From Tethya wilhelma (taxonomy: Eukaryota > Porifera > Demospongiae > Tethyida > Tethyidae): a stretch of 64,000 bases of DNA. The notes under the pieces are model-generated. The model was not told where the DNA came from and did no database searches. It saw only the letters and a list, made by a program, of their open reading frames with translations. Positions 45,821 through 57,445 of this stretch are shown piece after piece (the stretch's first letter is position 1; each line of letters starts with the position of its first letter). The DNA is taken from positions 10,452,444 to 10,516,443 of the forward strand of contig CAXIPT010000001.1 of assembly GCA_964030475.1 (NCBI GenBank). Direction: 5' to 3'. Made by a program: the position numbers and the translations under genes.

Positions 45821-46059
45821 ATTACTGTGTATTATTCAGTGCAAAATCAGTTCTAGTTCTCTTACAATTAGAAAATGTTATGGTGTAGAGTCACAAAATC
45901 AAGCAGTCTTCTGCCAAGGAGAAAGAGGACAACCACTTGTAAAGGAATAGAACATGTACAGTTTCCAATCAGTTTAGTAGTAAATCCACTGGTGAGTTGA
46001 TATGCTGCAGATGCAACTTCTGCTTCAATTCAAGCAATTTCTGCAGTTTCTGCATAACA

Positions 46060-46440
46060 ACACTAAAAAATGGTCCGTTCCACTAGTTGGGAATTATTTG
46101 AAGCTTCAGCTGCAGCCTGTGCAAGTTCTCCATGAATAATTGAATACACTTCAAGATAAACACTTAACATGAAACCAGCATTATCTCCTAGGCAGTCTAT
46201 TTTTTCTTGAGAATGAAGTTGTAAAAAATCAGAAAGGTTAGTAAGTATGTGATCTCCAATTCCTTTTCAGATTTGAACAAGTACCAAAATGGAGATGGAG
46301 GTTTTAGTGGCTCCTTCCGGGTTGATGCCTAATGCATGATATACTTGAACATCTTCAGTCGATTCCCAGTTTGTGACCCATTTGCCTATACGACCAGCCC
46401 AAATGTCTTTGCTCAATAAGTTCTGATGGAGTAATTAAGT
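46060..46440 (-). pseudogene. Coding-like relic, unrecognised
   Basis: On the minus strand a frame of about 100 codons with one TGA reads YHALGINPEGATKTSIS, then GIGDHILTNLSDFLQLHSQE and ELAQAAAEASNNSQLVE, ending TAG near 46068. The amino-acid pattern is protein-like, but I cannot identify it. Confidence 0.3.
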
Positions 46441-46560
46441 GGTTTGCCACAGTCTGAATCAAGTGGAACACTCCCCCTACAATTAACAAAAAGAGGTTGA
46501 TCTTTAGAGCTAGTTACCCTAAGAGATTTTGGATTCAGTTATAATGAAGGCACTAAAGTG

Positions 46561-46917
46561 CTTAATTCCCAGTACAGTAGTACTGGGTACACAGGAATTG
46601 CACGGATGCCCCATTAGCGCAATACAAATATTCACGCGAATAACTCTGCAAAAACTGAGCGCTTGGCACTAAAAGGCTTCTTAAGCTACTATTTAGCTCT
46701 TTGTCTTTCTGATGAGCCCTAAAACATGGCCTAAAACCATTGCTAAAGTACCAAACTAAACTATGCCAAACCTCCAATTTTCTCCATCATCTTCTTATTA
46801 TTATTCTTCTATGTTGGCAAGGCTTTTCTCAGAGACCACTTACTTTAAGAAGCTGATTCTTGAACGAATAAACACACATGCAGTCGCTTTTAGCATTGGT
46901 TTTTTATGTCTGTCGTC
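46561..46917 (-). repeat. R1 dispersed repeat, copy 3, 3' part
   Basis: Inverse of the R1 3' half, starting at the CCCAGTAC hairpin and ending exactly at the hAT insertion. The 5' half resumes at 48777. Confidence 0.7.
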
Positions 46918-48768
46918 TAGTGTTGGGTGATTAACCGGTGTTGCGATTATATCGTAATATTTTATAGTCACATTTATTTAATTGTGAAGTTTTTGCATCG
47001 TTCGATTATCACACTTAGCGATTTAACCGCGCGTGGTTGTACTTCACTTGCTAAAGTTGTGACCAAAACCACAAGCCCACGTGTAGCTAGACCACTAGCA
47101 GTTTTATCTATGGTTATATCTACCACTTGTGGATTATGGCTGAGCTTGTAAGCGGTGCTTATCTTGTGAAAAAGAAGAACACAGAGAGCCCTGTATGGCA
47201 GTTTTTTGGACTCAGATCAAGTCAAGATGGTGTTGTTGTTGATAAAGAACAAGACAAGCCTGTATGTACAACATGCGGGAGGCGAAGGGAAGCAACACTA
47301 CTAATTTGTTTCAACACTTGCAAGAACATCATCCCTCTCTTTTTGCTGAAATTTATCCCAAAACACCAAGGCCAACTAGAAGTGCTCAGACTTCTCTGAA
47401 TGAAATAATGGAAAGATCATGTAAGTACTCATCGACCAGTACTTAGGCTAAAGAACTAAGCAAAGCTATAACCTATTATATGGCCAAAGATGCAGTGCCA
47501 CTATCTACAGTTGACAAACCTGGATTTAGACACATGGTTGAGAAGCTGAATCCGCATTATCAGCTTCCATCACGTAAGCATTTTACCGACATAGAGATTC
47601 CTCGGCTGTATGTACATGTTAGGGATACTGTTGTAATGCCTGCTTTGAGAGAGATTGAGTGTTTTTCTGCCACAACAGATCTATGGACAAGTGCTGCTAA
47701 AGAGCCTTACATGACACTGACTGTCCATTTTGTTGACAAAATGTGGCAACTCCAGGCATTTTGTCTCGAAACATCACCCATGTTTGCAGATCACACTGGC
47801 CAGAACATAGCTGATGGCATTATTGATAATTTTGATAACTGGCAGCTTCAGGTAAGCAAACTAGTGGTATTCACTACTGATAGTGGTTCGAATGTTGTCT
47901 CGGCTTTTAACATTCTTGACTTACCACGAATTAGTTGCTTCGGTCATAACCTCAATTTGGCTATCAAGAGGAGTCTCAATATTACTCAAATTCAGTAAGC
48001 TTTGGCAAGATGTCACTCATTAGTTGAGCTATTTAATCGTAGCTGGAAAATAACCGTGATCTTCGAGAGTAACAAACATTACTGGATCTTCACCAGCACA
48101 AATTGATGGGTGATATTGCTAAGAGATGCATACAGCGTTTGATCAAAGACAAATGTTTTGTAGTCATTCCTGAAAGTTCTGAGGCTAACAAAGAATCTGC
48201 TACAAGCGAGAAAGACACAGAAGAGGAGCCTCCTGTAAAGCGTATGAAAGGTCTGGCAGCTGTCTTGAAGCACATCAGTGATGAGGAAGGAATATCCACC
48301 ACTTCTTCAACTCTTACTCCTAGTGAAAAAATTGACGAAGAGTTAGCAGCCTATCTAGACATACCTGTCGCTCCTTCAGACACAGAGCCTCTTGTGTGGT
48401 GGAAAACAGAAGAAATTCGCTTCCCTTACCTTGCTCCTGTGGCAATGAGGTACCTTTGTATTTGTGGCACTAGTGTACCCTCTGAAAGGGTTTTTAGTAC
48501 AGCTGGACACATAGCTAGTAGTAGTAGAAGTAGACTTTTACCTGACAATGTAAATAAGTTACTTTTTTGGCAAAGAACATGAAGTAATTCTGTGCATTTT
48601 TGCTTTTGTGGCATAATTATTATGTAGGTTTAATTTGTTAACTGTTACTACAGCAACATGTGTATTTTTTAATCATTTTTCTTTGTACTCATGGCAATAA
48701 TTGTCATAATCGGAATACTTTTGACTGACAATAATCGTATAGTAAATAATTAACATCGCCCAACACTA
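46918..48768 (+). mobile_element. hAT transposon inserted into R1, internally deleted
   Basis: 1,851 bp with ends TAGTGTTGGGTGATTAACC and ATCGCCCAACACTA. Flanking 8-mers CTGTCGTC (46910-46917) and CTGTTGTC (48769-48776) are a target duplication with one mismatch. It holds a broken ZBED-type transposase gene on the + strand. Length of target duplication, end sequence and protein all agree with the hAT superfamily. Confidence 0.85.
47127..48582 (+). pseudogene. hAT (ZBED-like) transposase, broken
   Basis: 47127-47270 encodes the first half of a BED finger (SPVWQFFGLRSSQDG, CTTC). A frameshift near 47270 leads to TNLFQHLQEHHPSLF, the second half. 47480-47998 is the catalytic N-part (CFSATTDLWTSAAKEPYMTL; VVFTTDSGSNVVSAF; CFGHNLNLAIK, with acidic residues at the usual places). 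After a stop, SLVELFNRSWK and a shifted RDLRE follow, and the middle of the protein is missing. 48103-48582 restarts and ends with the hAT dimerisation region (VPSERVFSTAGHIASSSRS). Multiple breaks make it non-autonomous. Confidence 0.85.
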
Positions 48769-48776
48769 CTGTTGTC

Positions 48777-48906
48777 CAGTCGCTAGATACAAGACAGAAA
48801 ACGCCTTCTCTGTATGGCTGCCATTAATTTCTAAACTCATGCATTATTCATGAATAGTTCGGAATTCAAGTTGGTGACCCTTTCCACATAGGCGAGTGTG
48901 CATTAT
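48777..48906 (-). repeat. R1 dispersed repeat, copy 3, 5' part
   Basis: Continues R1 on the far side of the hAT element with TCGCTAGATACAAGAC through GTGTGCATTATTTGGAATCC. Confidence 0.7.
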
Positions 48907-49129
48907 TTGGAATCCATACCTTACCTGACCAATGCTGAACTCTACCTTTCTTATCTTGCTACTATTGAATAAGCAACTTAGCAATGAAGGCAACGCTACA
49001 ACGTTTTGTGATGCCAGGTCCTGCAAATTCAGTAAGCTAGCAGGACATGTAGCCACACATGCATGCACATTCAGTCGGACACACACACTGATACACACCG
49101 CACAAACTCATTGATAGAATTGAGAGCAA

Positions 49130-49203
49130 ACAAGAAAAAAAAACATTAAAAATGTAACAGGATGGCCAAATCATAAANGGGGGGGGGGGGGGGGGGGGGG
49201 GGG
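49130..49203. mobile_element. 'ACAAGT' hairpin MITE, copy 7, cut by N and a 25-base G run
   Basis: Starts ACAAGAAAAAAAAACATTAA and is lost at the N (49178) followed by G 49179-49203. The hairpin arms may have caused the assembly failure. Confidence 0.7.
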
Positions 49204-49992
49204 TTATGAGAATGTACAAATTAGCATTAATTGTACTAACTTAAGTTATACACAAATTTTACTGGCTACAAAATAACCAGTCACAGTTTGTAATGTCTTC
49301 TGGAAGAGTGTTCCACAACTTGATATTTGGAAAAAAAACATACCTTGATAAGATCTTGACCTTGAGAATCGTACAATTAAGCTTGATGATTGGAGAGAAC
49401 AGGTGTTGTACACACACTCACGACTTGACAGAGAGTAGCAGCAGATCTTCTCTGTCGCACCGTAGGGAGGTTTGTTTGCAATGAGTAGGGAGATTCCCGG
49501 GCTCTGAAACAGACATGTAATGCAAACTCTAATCTAGTGATGTCACCGGCGTGTGCAAGAGAGGAAGAGTATCAATGACATCAAAAAAGACCATACATAC
49601 TTTATTGCTTTCTTTCTGCCAGCTAGTTATCAATTACTTTGTTTAAAGCTGAACTAGAGACTCATGAAACCCCATTTTCGGCTAGAAATTGGAGAGTTCG
49701 GTGTTAGATTCTTTCCTTGCTACGCCAATCGAACATGAAGAACGGACCTCTTTACCTTTTGTGATTCTTGCTGGTATGCCTGGGTGGAGATGTTGAAGCA
49801 AGGATTGGGCACCCAAGCTGCAATACCATTACTTCCAGTTGATATTGATACATCAAGCTAGCTGTTCTCTGAACTGAGCAGTCTATCTGGACAGTTTAAA
49901 GCAAAATCAGCATTCAAAGCATACTCAAAGAATTGCTCAGTTGGTGCTGTTTGTGATTACAGCATAAGTAGAAAAAATTGTTGGGATGGCTG
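49204..49992. other. Non-coding stretch
   Basis: No gene recognised; short frames without motifs. Confidence 0.4.
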
Positions 49993-50674
49993 CTCAGTGT
50001 AAGGATGCCTCAAAAGTTAATTAGGAAAGTTAAGGACCTAAACCCTTTCGTGTTTTAACTATACTCTTGAATTAGTAGACCAAACTTGGTGATCATATTA
50101 TTATTACTGTATTTGACAGATATTATGAAAATGAAAGTCAAATAATGTTTGTGGGCAGGGCAACAGCACCAAATACATACTTTTGAAAATGAGGATCACT
50201 ATCACTCATTGCAGAACACTAATTTTTTTGCTTACACATCCATCTTAACTGTAAGATATCAGATCTGCCTGGAAATTTGGGTACCTACTGTTTGTTCGTA
50301 AGATATAAGCAATACACATATAATTAGGTGTGCAATATTTAGAAATGGCCATAGTTTGCTCCGTATCTACAAAATATTTCAGGGACCAAATTTCCAGGCA
50401 GATTCAATATCTTAATAATAAAAACAATATTCTTACAAAATATGAAAATAGTCCTTGTGATCATCATTTTGGCTTAAAGGTATTACAAAGCGACCATGCT
50501 CCTGTCCCACCGCCAATGGTCACATGACAACAAAACTTTAAAGTGCAGTGCATCAACACCTATTAAATTATTACCCATTGTGTTTTTGGGGGGTAATATT
50601 TTAATCAGAGTACATTCCATAAGATCTATATTTTTGGCCATTATAAAAGTTAAGGCATCCTTAACTACGCTGAG
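49993..50674. mobile_element. CTCAG-TTAAGGATGCC element, complete
   Basis: 682 bp. Left CTCAGTGTAAGGATGCCTCA; right is the near inverse (AAGTTAAGGCATCCTTAACTACGCTGAG read as its complement). The interior shows no intact frame. The copy at 29707 shares its left 200 bases. Confidence 0.65.
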
Positions 50675-51600
50675 TGGAGAGTGATCTCTACTTAGAGTAC
50701 AAATTGTCTTCTAGAAAGTCATTATCAGCATTGTTGAGGTTCTCATTAATGAACTTTTTCCTTTTTCCTTGAGCATTTGGATATCCTAATTTCCTTTTTC
50801 TTGCATTTGGTTTGAATAACCAGTAGATATGGCATTGAGGATTTGTTTGGTGATCCAGGATGGAGTGGTCCTGTATCTTGGATAGGCATGTGGAATACAC
50901 GTTTCCATTAGTTACAGCAAGTAGTTTTTCCAAGAGCTCCAGTATTCATCTCCTAATAAGGACTTGCATTCAATGTAATTCAACAATTCAAAAGCTCACA
51001 ATCAGCAAATGTATATTTCCATACTCACCTTCAAATTACAACAGACATCTTCTTAACTCCCAGTAAAAGTCTCATTTACAATCTGAATTGGCTAGAGGGG
51101 GAACAGTTGTACATGACTGCACAAAAGAAACATAAAAAAAATAATCAAGGAGTGTTTTTGAAGATGAAGTCACACAGTCGACCTAATTTGTGCTGATTTT
51201 ATTTGCAATGGAGGTGGGCGTGTCAGTAGAAAATGGTGTCATTTTGATGTTAATGTACCTGTTGAAAGAATCATGCACTAGTACTGAAAGGTACAAAGCG
51301 ACCTGAGTCCAGTTCATTGTTCTACATTATTTATGTAAAAAAACTAAAGAAAGTACTAAGTTATTTTGAGTATGTGAGTTGTCTTGCCTATAGACTGGGA
51401 ATGTTTGTAAGGGTCGATTTAAAAGTGCTTTCTACCACAATTCTTCTTTAATGGTAAGCAAGGAACATGACATTATGACATGTTTTGGTGCTCTATATTC
51501 ACTTGAGCATTCATCATTTAATGAAGTTTCATGCTCATATATACTTTTAAACGGCAATGTCCAAAGCTTGTTTATGACTCATACAATACAATTAGGGGGT
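50675..51600. other. Mostly non-coding; one unrecognised minus-strand frame
   Basis: The frame 50933-50688 (-) of 81 codons reads VYSTCLSKIQDHSIL, then QCHIYWLFKPNARKRK and a basic run. It may be a terminal exon or a transposon relic. Nothing else is recognised. Confidence 0.3.
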
Positions 51601-51710
51601 TTTGAATTGAACTGATTTTATTCGTAAGAAAAGGGTTGAACAGAAGGTAACATGTACCTATGTAAAGAACTCCCCTATAAACAAATCAGGCAGAACAAAT
51701 AAACATATAG

Positions 51711-53505
51711 CTAGCTATATGGGTAACAAAAAAAAAAAAAAAAAAGAAGAGTTACTGACATTAAATGTTTTGACAGATTATAGGTGAACGAGGAAACAGA
51801 TGGCGAGTTTACAATGTTGTTTGGGAGACAGTTCCATGCATTGACAAAATATGAATATCTAAAAGCATTTACTCTGGAGTGGGCACAAAACAAAATTAGG
51901 GAATGACCTCTGCTGACACGGGAGGAGAATTTGAAGTAATTGCGAAATTCAATACAGTCCAGTGAATTGATTATCTTGTATGTTTGAGAGCATCCAAGTA
52001 TGGTATGACATTGGAGTATAGTAGACCACTGAAGTTCGGATAGAGCTTGGTCATATGATTTGCTCTATCTGTGTTTGGACTTGTCCCATTTGGAACAAAT
52101 CCAGCGTGCTGCCCACTTTTGGACCCTCTCAAGAGTTTCTTCTTCCTTGGATAGGTGTGGGCTCCACACAGGGGCACAGTATTCGAAATGGGGTCGTACA
52201 AGGGCGATAGTAGCCATTTTCTTGGCAGTTTTACTGCAACCATACATGGTTCGATGAAGAAGGTTCAGTATGCGTGAGGCTTTATGGGCGGCATAATTGA
52301 CTTGGTCACCCCAGGTGAGATGACTGTTGATGCACACTCCAAGGTATTTAAAGTGGTCAACCCATTCCAGAGACGTGTTATTTATTCTGTAGATTTGGAT
52401 TGGAGGAACTTTTTTGTTGAATATGCAGAGTGACTTGCATTTGAATATATTGAGGTTGAGTTGCCATGTTTGAGACCAGTTGTAAATCTTGGTGAGGTCT
52501 TCCTGAAGATTGGTGCAGTCAATCTTGAATTTGACTTCCCTGTAGAGTGTGCAATCATCAGCGAACATTCTGGTTTGAGAGCTCAGGTTGACACCTATGT
52601 CGTTGACGTATATAAGAAACAACAAAGGTCCCAAGATAGAACCTTGTGGCACTCCTGAGGAGACAGGTGACCAGTGAGAGGAGTGACCATCAATAAGAAC
52701 TCAAACTCTTTGCTGTCTATTTGATAGAAAGGCCTCAATCCACCTCAGTACATCTCCACGAATTCCAATGTTATCGATTTTCAGGCTGAGCTTGTTGTGT
52801 GCAACAGTGTCAAAGGCTTTTGAGAAGTCAAGAAATATGACATGAACTGATGAACAGTGGTCTAGGGTGTTAGCCCATTGGTGTATAGTTTCGAGTAGCT
52901 GAGTCTGGCAGAAATGATGGCTACTACTGAAGCCATGTTGGGAAGAAGAGAGCTTGTGGTGATCTTGGAGGAACTTTGATATTTCGTGATACACAACACG
53001 TTCCATAGTCTTAACGATGATACTTGTTAGGCTAATTGGCCTGGTAGATGTTTGGATCCCTTCTTGAACACAGGGGTGACATTGGCTCGAGTTCAATCCC
53101 TGGGGAGCTGTCCTGATGTCATTGACATGTTGAAGAGTTTAGCGAGTGGATCTGCAATCCAATGTGCTCCCTCTTTGAGAAGCTGTCCTGAGATGTTGTC
53201 CGGACCAGAAGATTTGGATGGATCCACTCTACACAAACATTGTCATGGTCAAACTGGATGCTCTTGATCTCGACAGTACTTCTGGATGGAAGCTTTTGGC
53301 GGAGATAGAAGATGTTAAATGATGTTGCTTTTGTGAAGACTGATGAGAAAAAGTTGTAGAGGGCCTTGGCTTTATCAGTTGCAGATGTAAGGGTGTCTCC
53401 TTGATGGTGTATGGTGGGAATGGTATGCTGGCTTCCTTTGGTGTTTTTGAGCCACCGCCAAAACAGTTTCTGATCACCATGAAGGTTTTTTTGTAATGTC
53501 CTCAT
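51711..53505 (-). pseudogene. Retrotransposon linker and reverse transcriptase, frameshifted
   Basis: 53505-53119 holds the linker (GDQKLFWRWLKNTKGS). 53096-52701 is the RT N-part (TSTRPISLTSIIVKTMERVV; FLDFSKAFDTVAHNKL). 52652-52065 has PQGSILGPLLFLIYVNDI and the FADD catalytic box (TRMFADDCTLY), then DHFKYLGV. The C-terminus near 51890-51720 (RYSYFVNAWNCLPNNIVNS) is in another frame. The order matches non-LTR RTs; it is broken at about 53100, 52660 and 52060. Confidence 0.85.
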
Positions 53506-53873
53506 TGTGGATATTTTGGTCCCTACGGGTAAGCTTCCTTACAGTGTTACACAGGGACTTGTACTTTTGTTAATATTTAGGGTTTGTAGAATGTCTTGCC
53601 ATACGGTAGGCTCTCTTCTTTTTCCTGATCAGTGAGTGATAGGACCTCGTCAGATAGCCAGCTCTTCGACCTCTTGTGTTTTAGGGTGAATGAGGGTATG
53701 CTTTCTTCAGCCGCAACAAAGAAGAGATCTTTGAATTTGTTCCATGCATTCTCAATCCCACCCTCAAGGAAGCAGCAGTCCCGTGGTATTGAGCTCAGTA
53801 CGTCACGAAAGTGATTAAAATCAGCTTTCTTGATGTTAAATAGGCGTCAACGAGGCTTCCGGTGATCTATACC

Positions 53874-54542
53874 CTAGTCCAGTTGGATGTGAAAGCAGAC
53901 ACCATCATGGTCGCTTCCTGGGATACCATCCATGACTGTTACATTGTGCACTTTCTCTGCGTTGTTGGTAAGTACCAGATCGAGTGTATTGGTGTTCCTG
54001 GTGGCCTCTGGAACTAGCTGTTGCAGGGAGGAGTCAAGTACGATGTCACGGAGTGAGGTAGCAATGCATGAGGCTGACGAAGGGGTGTTTAGATTTTGGT
54101 TCACATTCAGGGAGTTAAAGTCACCGCATAGTACAATGTGATGGAAATAGGGGATTTTGCACAGGGAGTTTCGGAGATTGCTCAGGTAATCTAAGCTGGA
54201 GGCAGGTGGTTGGTAGAAGATGCCTAGTAGAGACCTAACCTTACTGATTGACATCTCGATCCACAGAAGTTCACATTCATTCTCAAGGTCCAGTCTTCTG
54301 GTAGCAGGGATAGAGTTTCTTACAAGAATCATTACACCGCCCCCTTGCCTGTTGTGATCTCGATGAAACACATAGTAGGAACTGTTAACTATCTCCGAGT
54401 CATTGATGTTGTCATTCAGGAATGTTTCAGTGATGGCAACTATGTCTGGTTTGTCTGCCTCTAGTATTGCACCCAAATCCTCACGTTTGTTCATGACACT
54501 TCTAGCATTGTACAGGTGACAAGTCAGATGGTTGTTGGGCAA
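53874..54542 (-). pseudogene. Retrotransposon APE-type endonuclease domain
   Basis: NARSVMNKREDL (N-terminal Asn), IVAITETFL (catalytic Glu), GGGVMILVR, VLCGDFNSL (Asp/Asn) and GIPGSDHDGV (the SDH motif) are all in order. These nick target DNA for target-primed reverse transcription. This 222-codon part is uninterrupted. Confidence 0.85.
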
Positions 54543-54934
54543 GATGGAAGTGTTGATAGAGGTATTGAGAGATATGTTTGACGATTTGAACGAGGAGCCC
54601 AGACTGATATAGCAAAGGGCAGATCACATTGGTAGCAATGGGGGCAAAACCATTTATGAGAATCATCTTGTTCCCCCAACTGTAGGTATTCTGAGTGTGA
54701 GATGCCACAGCAGTCCGCATGTGTCCAATTTCCACCCTTGTCGCAGTAAATACCATGGTCCCAATCTTCAACAGCTTGTGAGCATCGGGTGCAGGGATAG
54801 TCGGTGGGGCCAGGGTTGGTTTCAACATCTCCTGAGGTCAGAAGGAGCCAGGAGGTCAATGTCCTGCCAGGTGGCTCTCCAGAAAACACCAGCGAGTGGT
54901 GTGAGGTTCTCTTGGAGATAGCTGTAACACTCAA
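54524..54934 (-). pseudogene. Retrotransposon N-terminal region with 2A-like and PHD-like finger
   Basis: The frame opens with TTG, not ATG. After the 2A-like segment comes a Cys/His finger: YPCTRCSQAVEDWDHGIYC, then WTHADCCGI and WFCPHC. The C4HC3 layout is that of PHD fingers in CR1-type elements. The frame then shifts near 54540 to join the endonuclease. Confidence 0.65.
54806..54847 (-). other. 2A-like peptide segment in the retrotransposon ORF
   Basis: The encoded residues LLLTSGDVETNPGP match the D-(V/I)-E-x-N-P-G-P consensus at which ribosomes skip a peptide bond between Gly and Pro. The hydrophobic Leu run upstream is also typical. In non-LTR elements such segments separate a short leader from the main protein or act as a signal. 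Confidence 0.8.
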
Positions 54935-55039
54935 CGAGTCGAGTTGTAGCTTCGTGGGAACAAATCTGACAGTGTCAGGGGCTGGCTTCCCCAGATCTTG
55001 TTGTCATGGCATGATCATTGTAGTGGGTTGGGCATAGGT

Positions 55040-55990
55040 GTAGGCAGATCAGGAACACGCTCAGACAGAGAGAAACTAAACCGCACTTGTAAGTTCAAAA
55101 ATAAGGGAAAAAGCAAAACAATACAGGGAGGTGGTAAGAAAAAAATACAATATACCTCTGAAATTGAGTAGATTTGAACTGTTTTACTTGTTCATGGTAA
55201 GCAGATGTCAACATAATAGATGACATCTTCACTGATATCAGATGTAACTATCTATGTTGTTACATTTTCAGATTCTGTTTCACTCTCTTAACTCCTGATC
55301 AAAACGAAAGTCCGGATCTGAGTCAAAAGATATGTTACATTAGTAGGCAGTGACATCCTGGCTCACACACGTTTTCTGTCTTTCTGCATCCATATCTTTG
55401 TGATGCACTCTCACATGAGCACCCTTTGGTAAGGAAATTGATCGTCCCTTTAATTTTCTCTGTATTTTAGGGCATTCCTTATCATAGCTATATGTGGAAC
55501 ATTGGCATCATACATCTAACCACTACTCTGTGGTGGTGGTGGTGGAAGTGAAGGAAAAGGGAACTTCTTCTGGTGAGTTCTGAGACATTTGTGCAACCCA
55601 AGAGCAACGTTTCCAATGACGCTCCAGGATGGCATGCAATCATCTTCACTTGTGATCCTGTCAGTGACCATACTTCTTATATCATTGTACCATTGTTGAT
55701 GCTAATCAGATATGCACGAAGCCTCTTTTGGCAATACAAAGTTGTGTGGTCTCAGTACCAGGTCCAGCTATTGTGATTTGTCAAGACTGCTATGAGTTCT
55801 TAAAACGAATTTATGGACTCCAAGCAAAAAAAGGAACAGACCCGAGGACATTGAGATACCAGGAGCTCAGAACAAAGGGACACAAACACGAGCAAGCTGT
55901 CAGGATCGTACGGCTTTAGCAAATACCACAGCCAAAACACCAGCAAGGTCTACAACTAAAACACTGGCAAAACCTAACACCAAGACCACC
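55040..55990. other. Non-coding stretch with TGG microsatellite
   Basis: Near 55530-55550 there is a short (TGG)n run. The frames present are short and without motifs. Confidence 0.35.
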
Positions 55991-55997
55991 AGAGAGA

Positions 55998-56243
55998 ATG
56001 AAGAGGTCTTCTGCCCCCATCACAGATAGGACAAGGAGGCTATGGAAGAAGCAAGGGCACAGACCTAATAAGAAAGAAAGAACAAGACTACACAAAGAGA
56101 ACAGGAAGAAACTACATACATACAAACAAAATATGTTGAGAAATAGAGATGAAATTATTAACCTATCAAACCATAAACTCACTGCAAATGAGCCACATGT
56201 TCTCGCAAAAGGGCTGTCTTTTATCCCCATGCCTGAAAAATAA
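55998..56243 (+). pseudogene. Possible reverse-transcriptase N-terminal remnant (Penelope-like?)
   Basis: The frame reads a basic stretch then EIINLSNHKLTANEPHVLAK and GLSFIPMPEK. The 'NLSxHxLTxxExxxLxKGLxFxPTP' pattern precedes RT domains in Penelope-like and related invertebrate elements. No RT follows. The assignment is tentative. Confidence 0.4.
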
Positions 56244-56889
56244 AGGTAAACAGTACACAAAGTAATTAACTATTTGAAAAGATTTCTGTTCACAAAATTT
56301 GAAAAGACTTAATTAAACCTAGACGTCACACGTACCACACAAGTACAAGCACACTGCACGAAAATCCAACAAGAATGGAAGAAAACCTAAAAGGCACACA
56401 TCTAGTGGTGCCAGGGATCCAATTGCAGAAGTGAGAGACACCTCACAATCTGCCAAGAAAGTTAGAAAACCAATCTCCAAATCTGTCATCAACCCTTACC
56501 CTCATCACAGCCTCTGGTTATAACTAAGCTAAAAGTTGAGCTAAAACAAAACGATAGATATAATCTTTCAAGGGGAGAGTGCCTGGCTCTCAAACACCTG
56601 AAGAAAACACAAATATCGTGACAGATAAAGGCTCGACCCCAGTAGGACAAAACACAATATATAGCAGAAGGCAAAGCAGATTTTAATGACCCTCTCACAT
56701 ATGAACCCTTAGGCTGCAATGAGACAGAAGAGAGGAAAACCAAAATCATGAAAACAATTGATTCCTGTGAATCGAAAGGGTTTCTACTTGGCCAATTTGC
56801 AGATTTCTACAAACCTCAAAAAAAATCACAGAACAAGCAGACTATACTTTCAAAAAAGATAAACAAAAATGCAATAGGAATCAGCCTGT

Positions 56890-57060
56890 CTTTTTTTTTT
56901 CTCCCGCTCCTTCTTTCTTTTCTCTTGCACCTTCTTCTCTCGTTCTTTCCTCTTCTTCTCATGTTCTTTCTTTTTCTCTTCTTGCTCTTTCTTCTTTCTT
57001 TCTCTACTTTCTTTTTTTATTTACCTGGCTCTTTTCTCTTCTTCTCTGGCTTTTTTCATG
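56890..57060. repeat. Pyrimidine-rich tract
   Basis: About 170 bases of CT-rich sequence (CTTCTT/TTTCTC units). It opens a long frame on the + strand that is only low-complexity. Confidence 0.7.
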
Positions 57061-57445
57061 TTTTAACTTTTGTAACACTGGTGATTTAGTCATGTGAGAG
57101 GCTTTGGAGTTTTCTACCTGTTGTTTCATTTACAGTAGGTTTAGGTATAACCAGAATCTCACTTAACGAATTTGCAGTGTGTCTGCTCCCACCATGGTGC
57201 ATTGAAGATACACTAACTTGATGCATAAGGTATGGAAGGGAATTCTAGATTATTATAATGAATCCACTTCAAGTAGTCATTAAAAATATATCCTTCTTCA
57301 TATTTCTTCCAGTACAAGGAATCGATCTCTACTGCTGGTGTCAACCAATTCACTGGAGGACTACATTAAATACTAGGCTTTGTAGCAGGCAAAGTATCAC
57401 CACTAACACAAAAGACAGTAAATCCTGCTAATTGCTTCTCTTTGA
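57061..57445. other. Non-coding stretch
   Basis: Nothing recognised. Confidence 0.35.

Larger units (their letters stand above)
51601..55037 (-). mobile_element. CR1/L2-like non-LTR retrotransposon, full-length but frameshifted
   Basis: About 3.4 kb on the minus strand. Order from 5' to 3': 2A-like peptide, PHD-like finger, APE-type endonuclease, reverse transcriptase and a short 3' region ending near 51604 with TTCAATTCAAAA, the sort of simple-repeat end seen in CR1/L2 elements. Several shifts and stops interrupt the frame. No ATG is in frame upstream of the 2A region, so the 5' end may be truncated. Confidence 0.75.

Noticed and set aside
56748..57089. 113-codon plus-strand frame rich in Phe and Leu, like a membrane protein
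   Set aside because: It comes from a CT-rich low-complexity tract; the hydrophobicity follows from composition.
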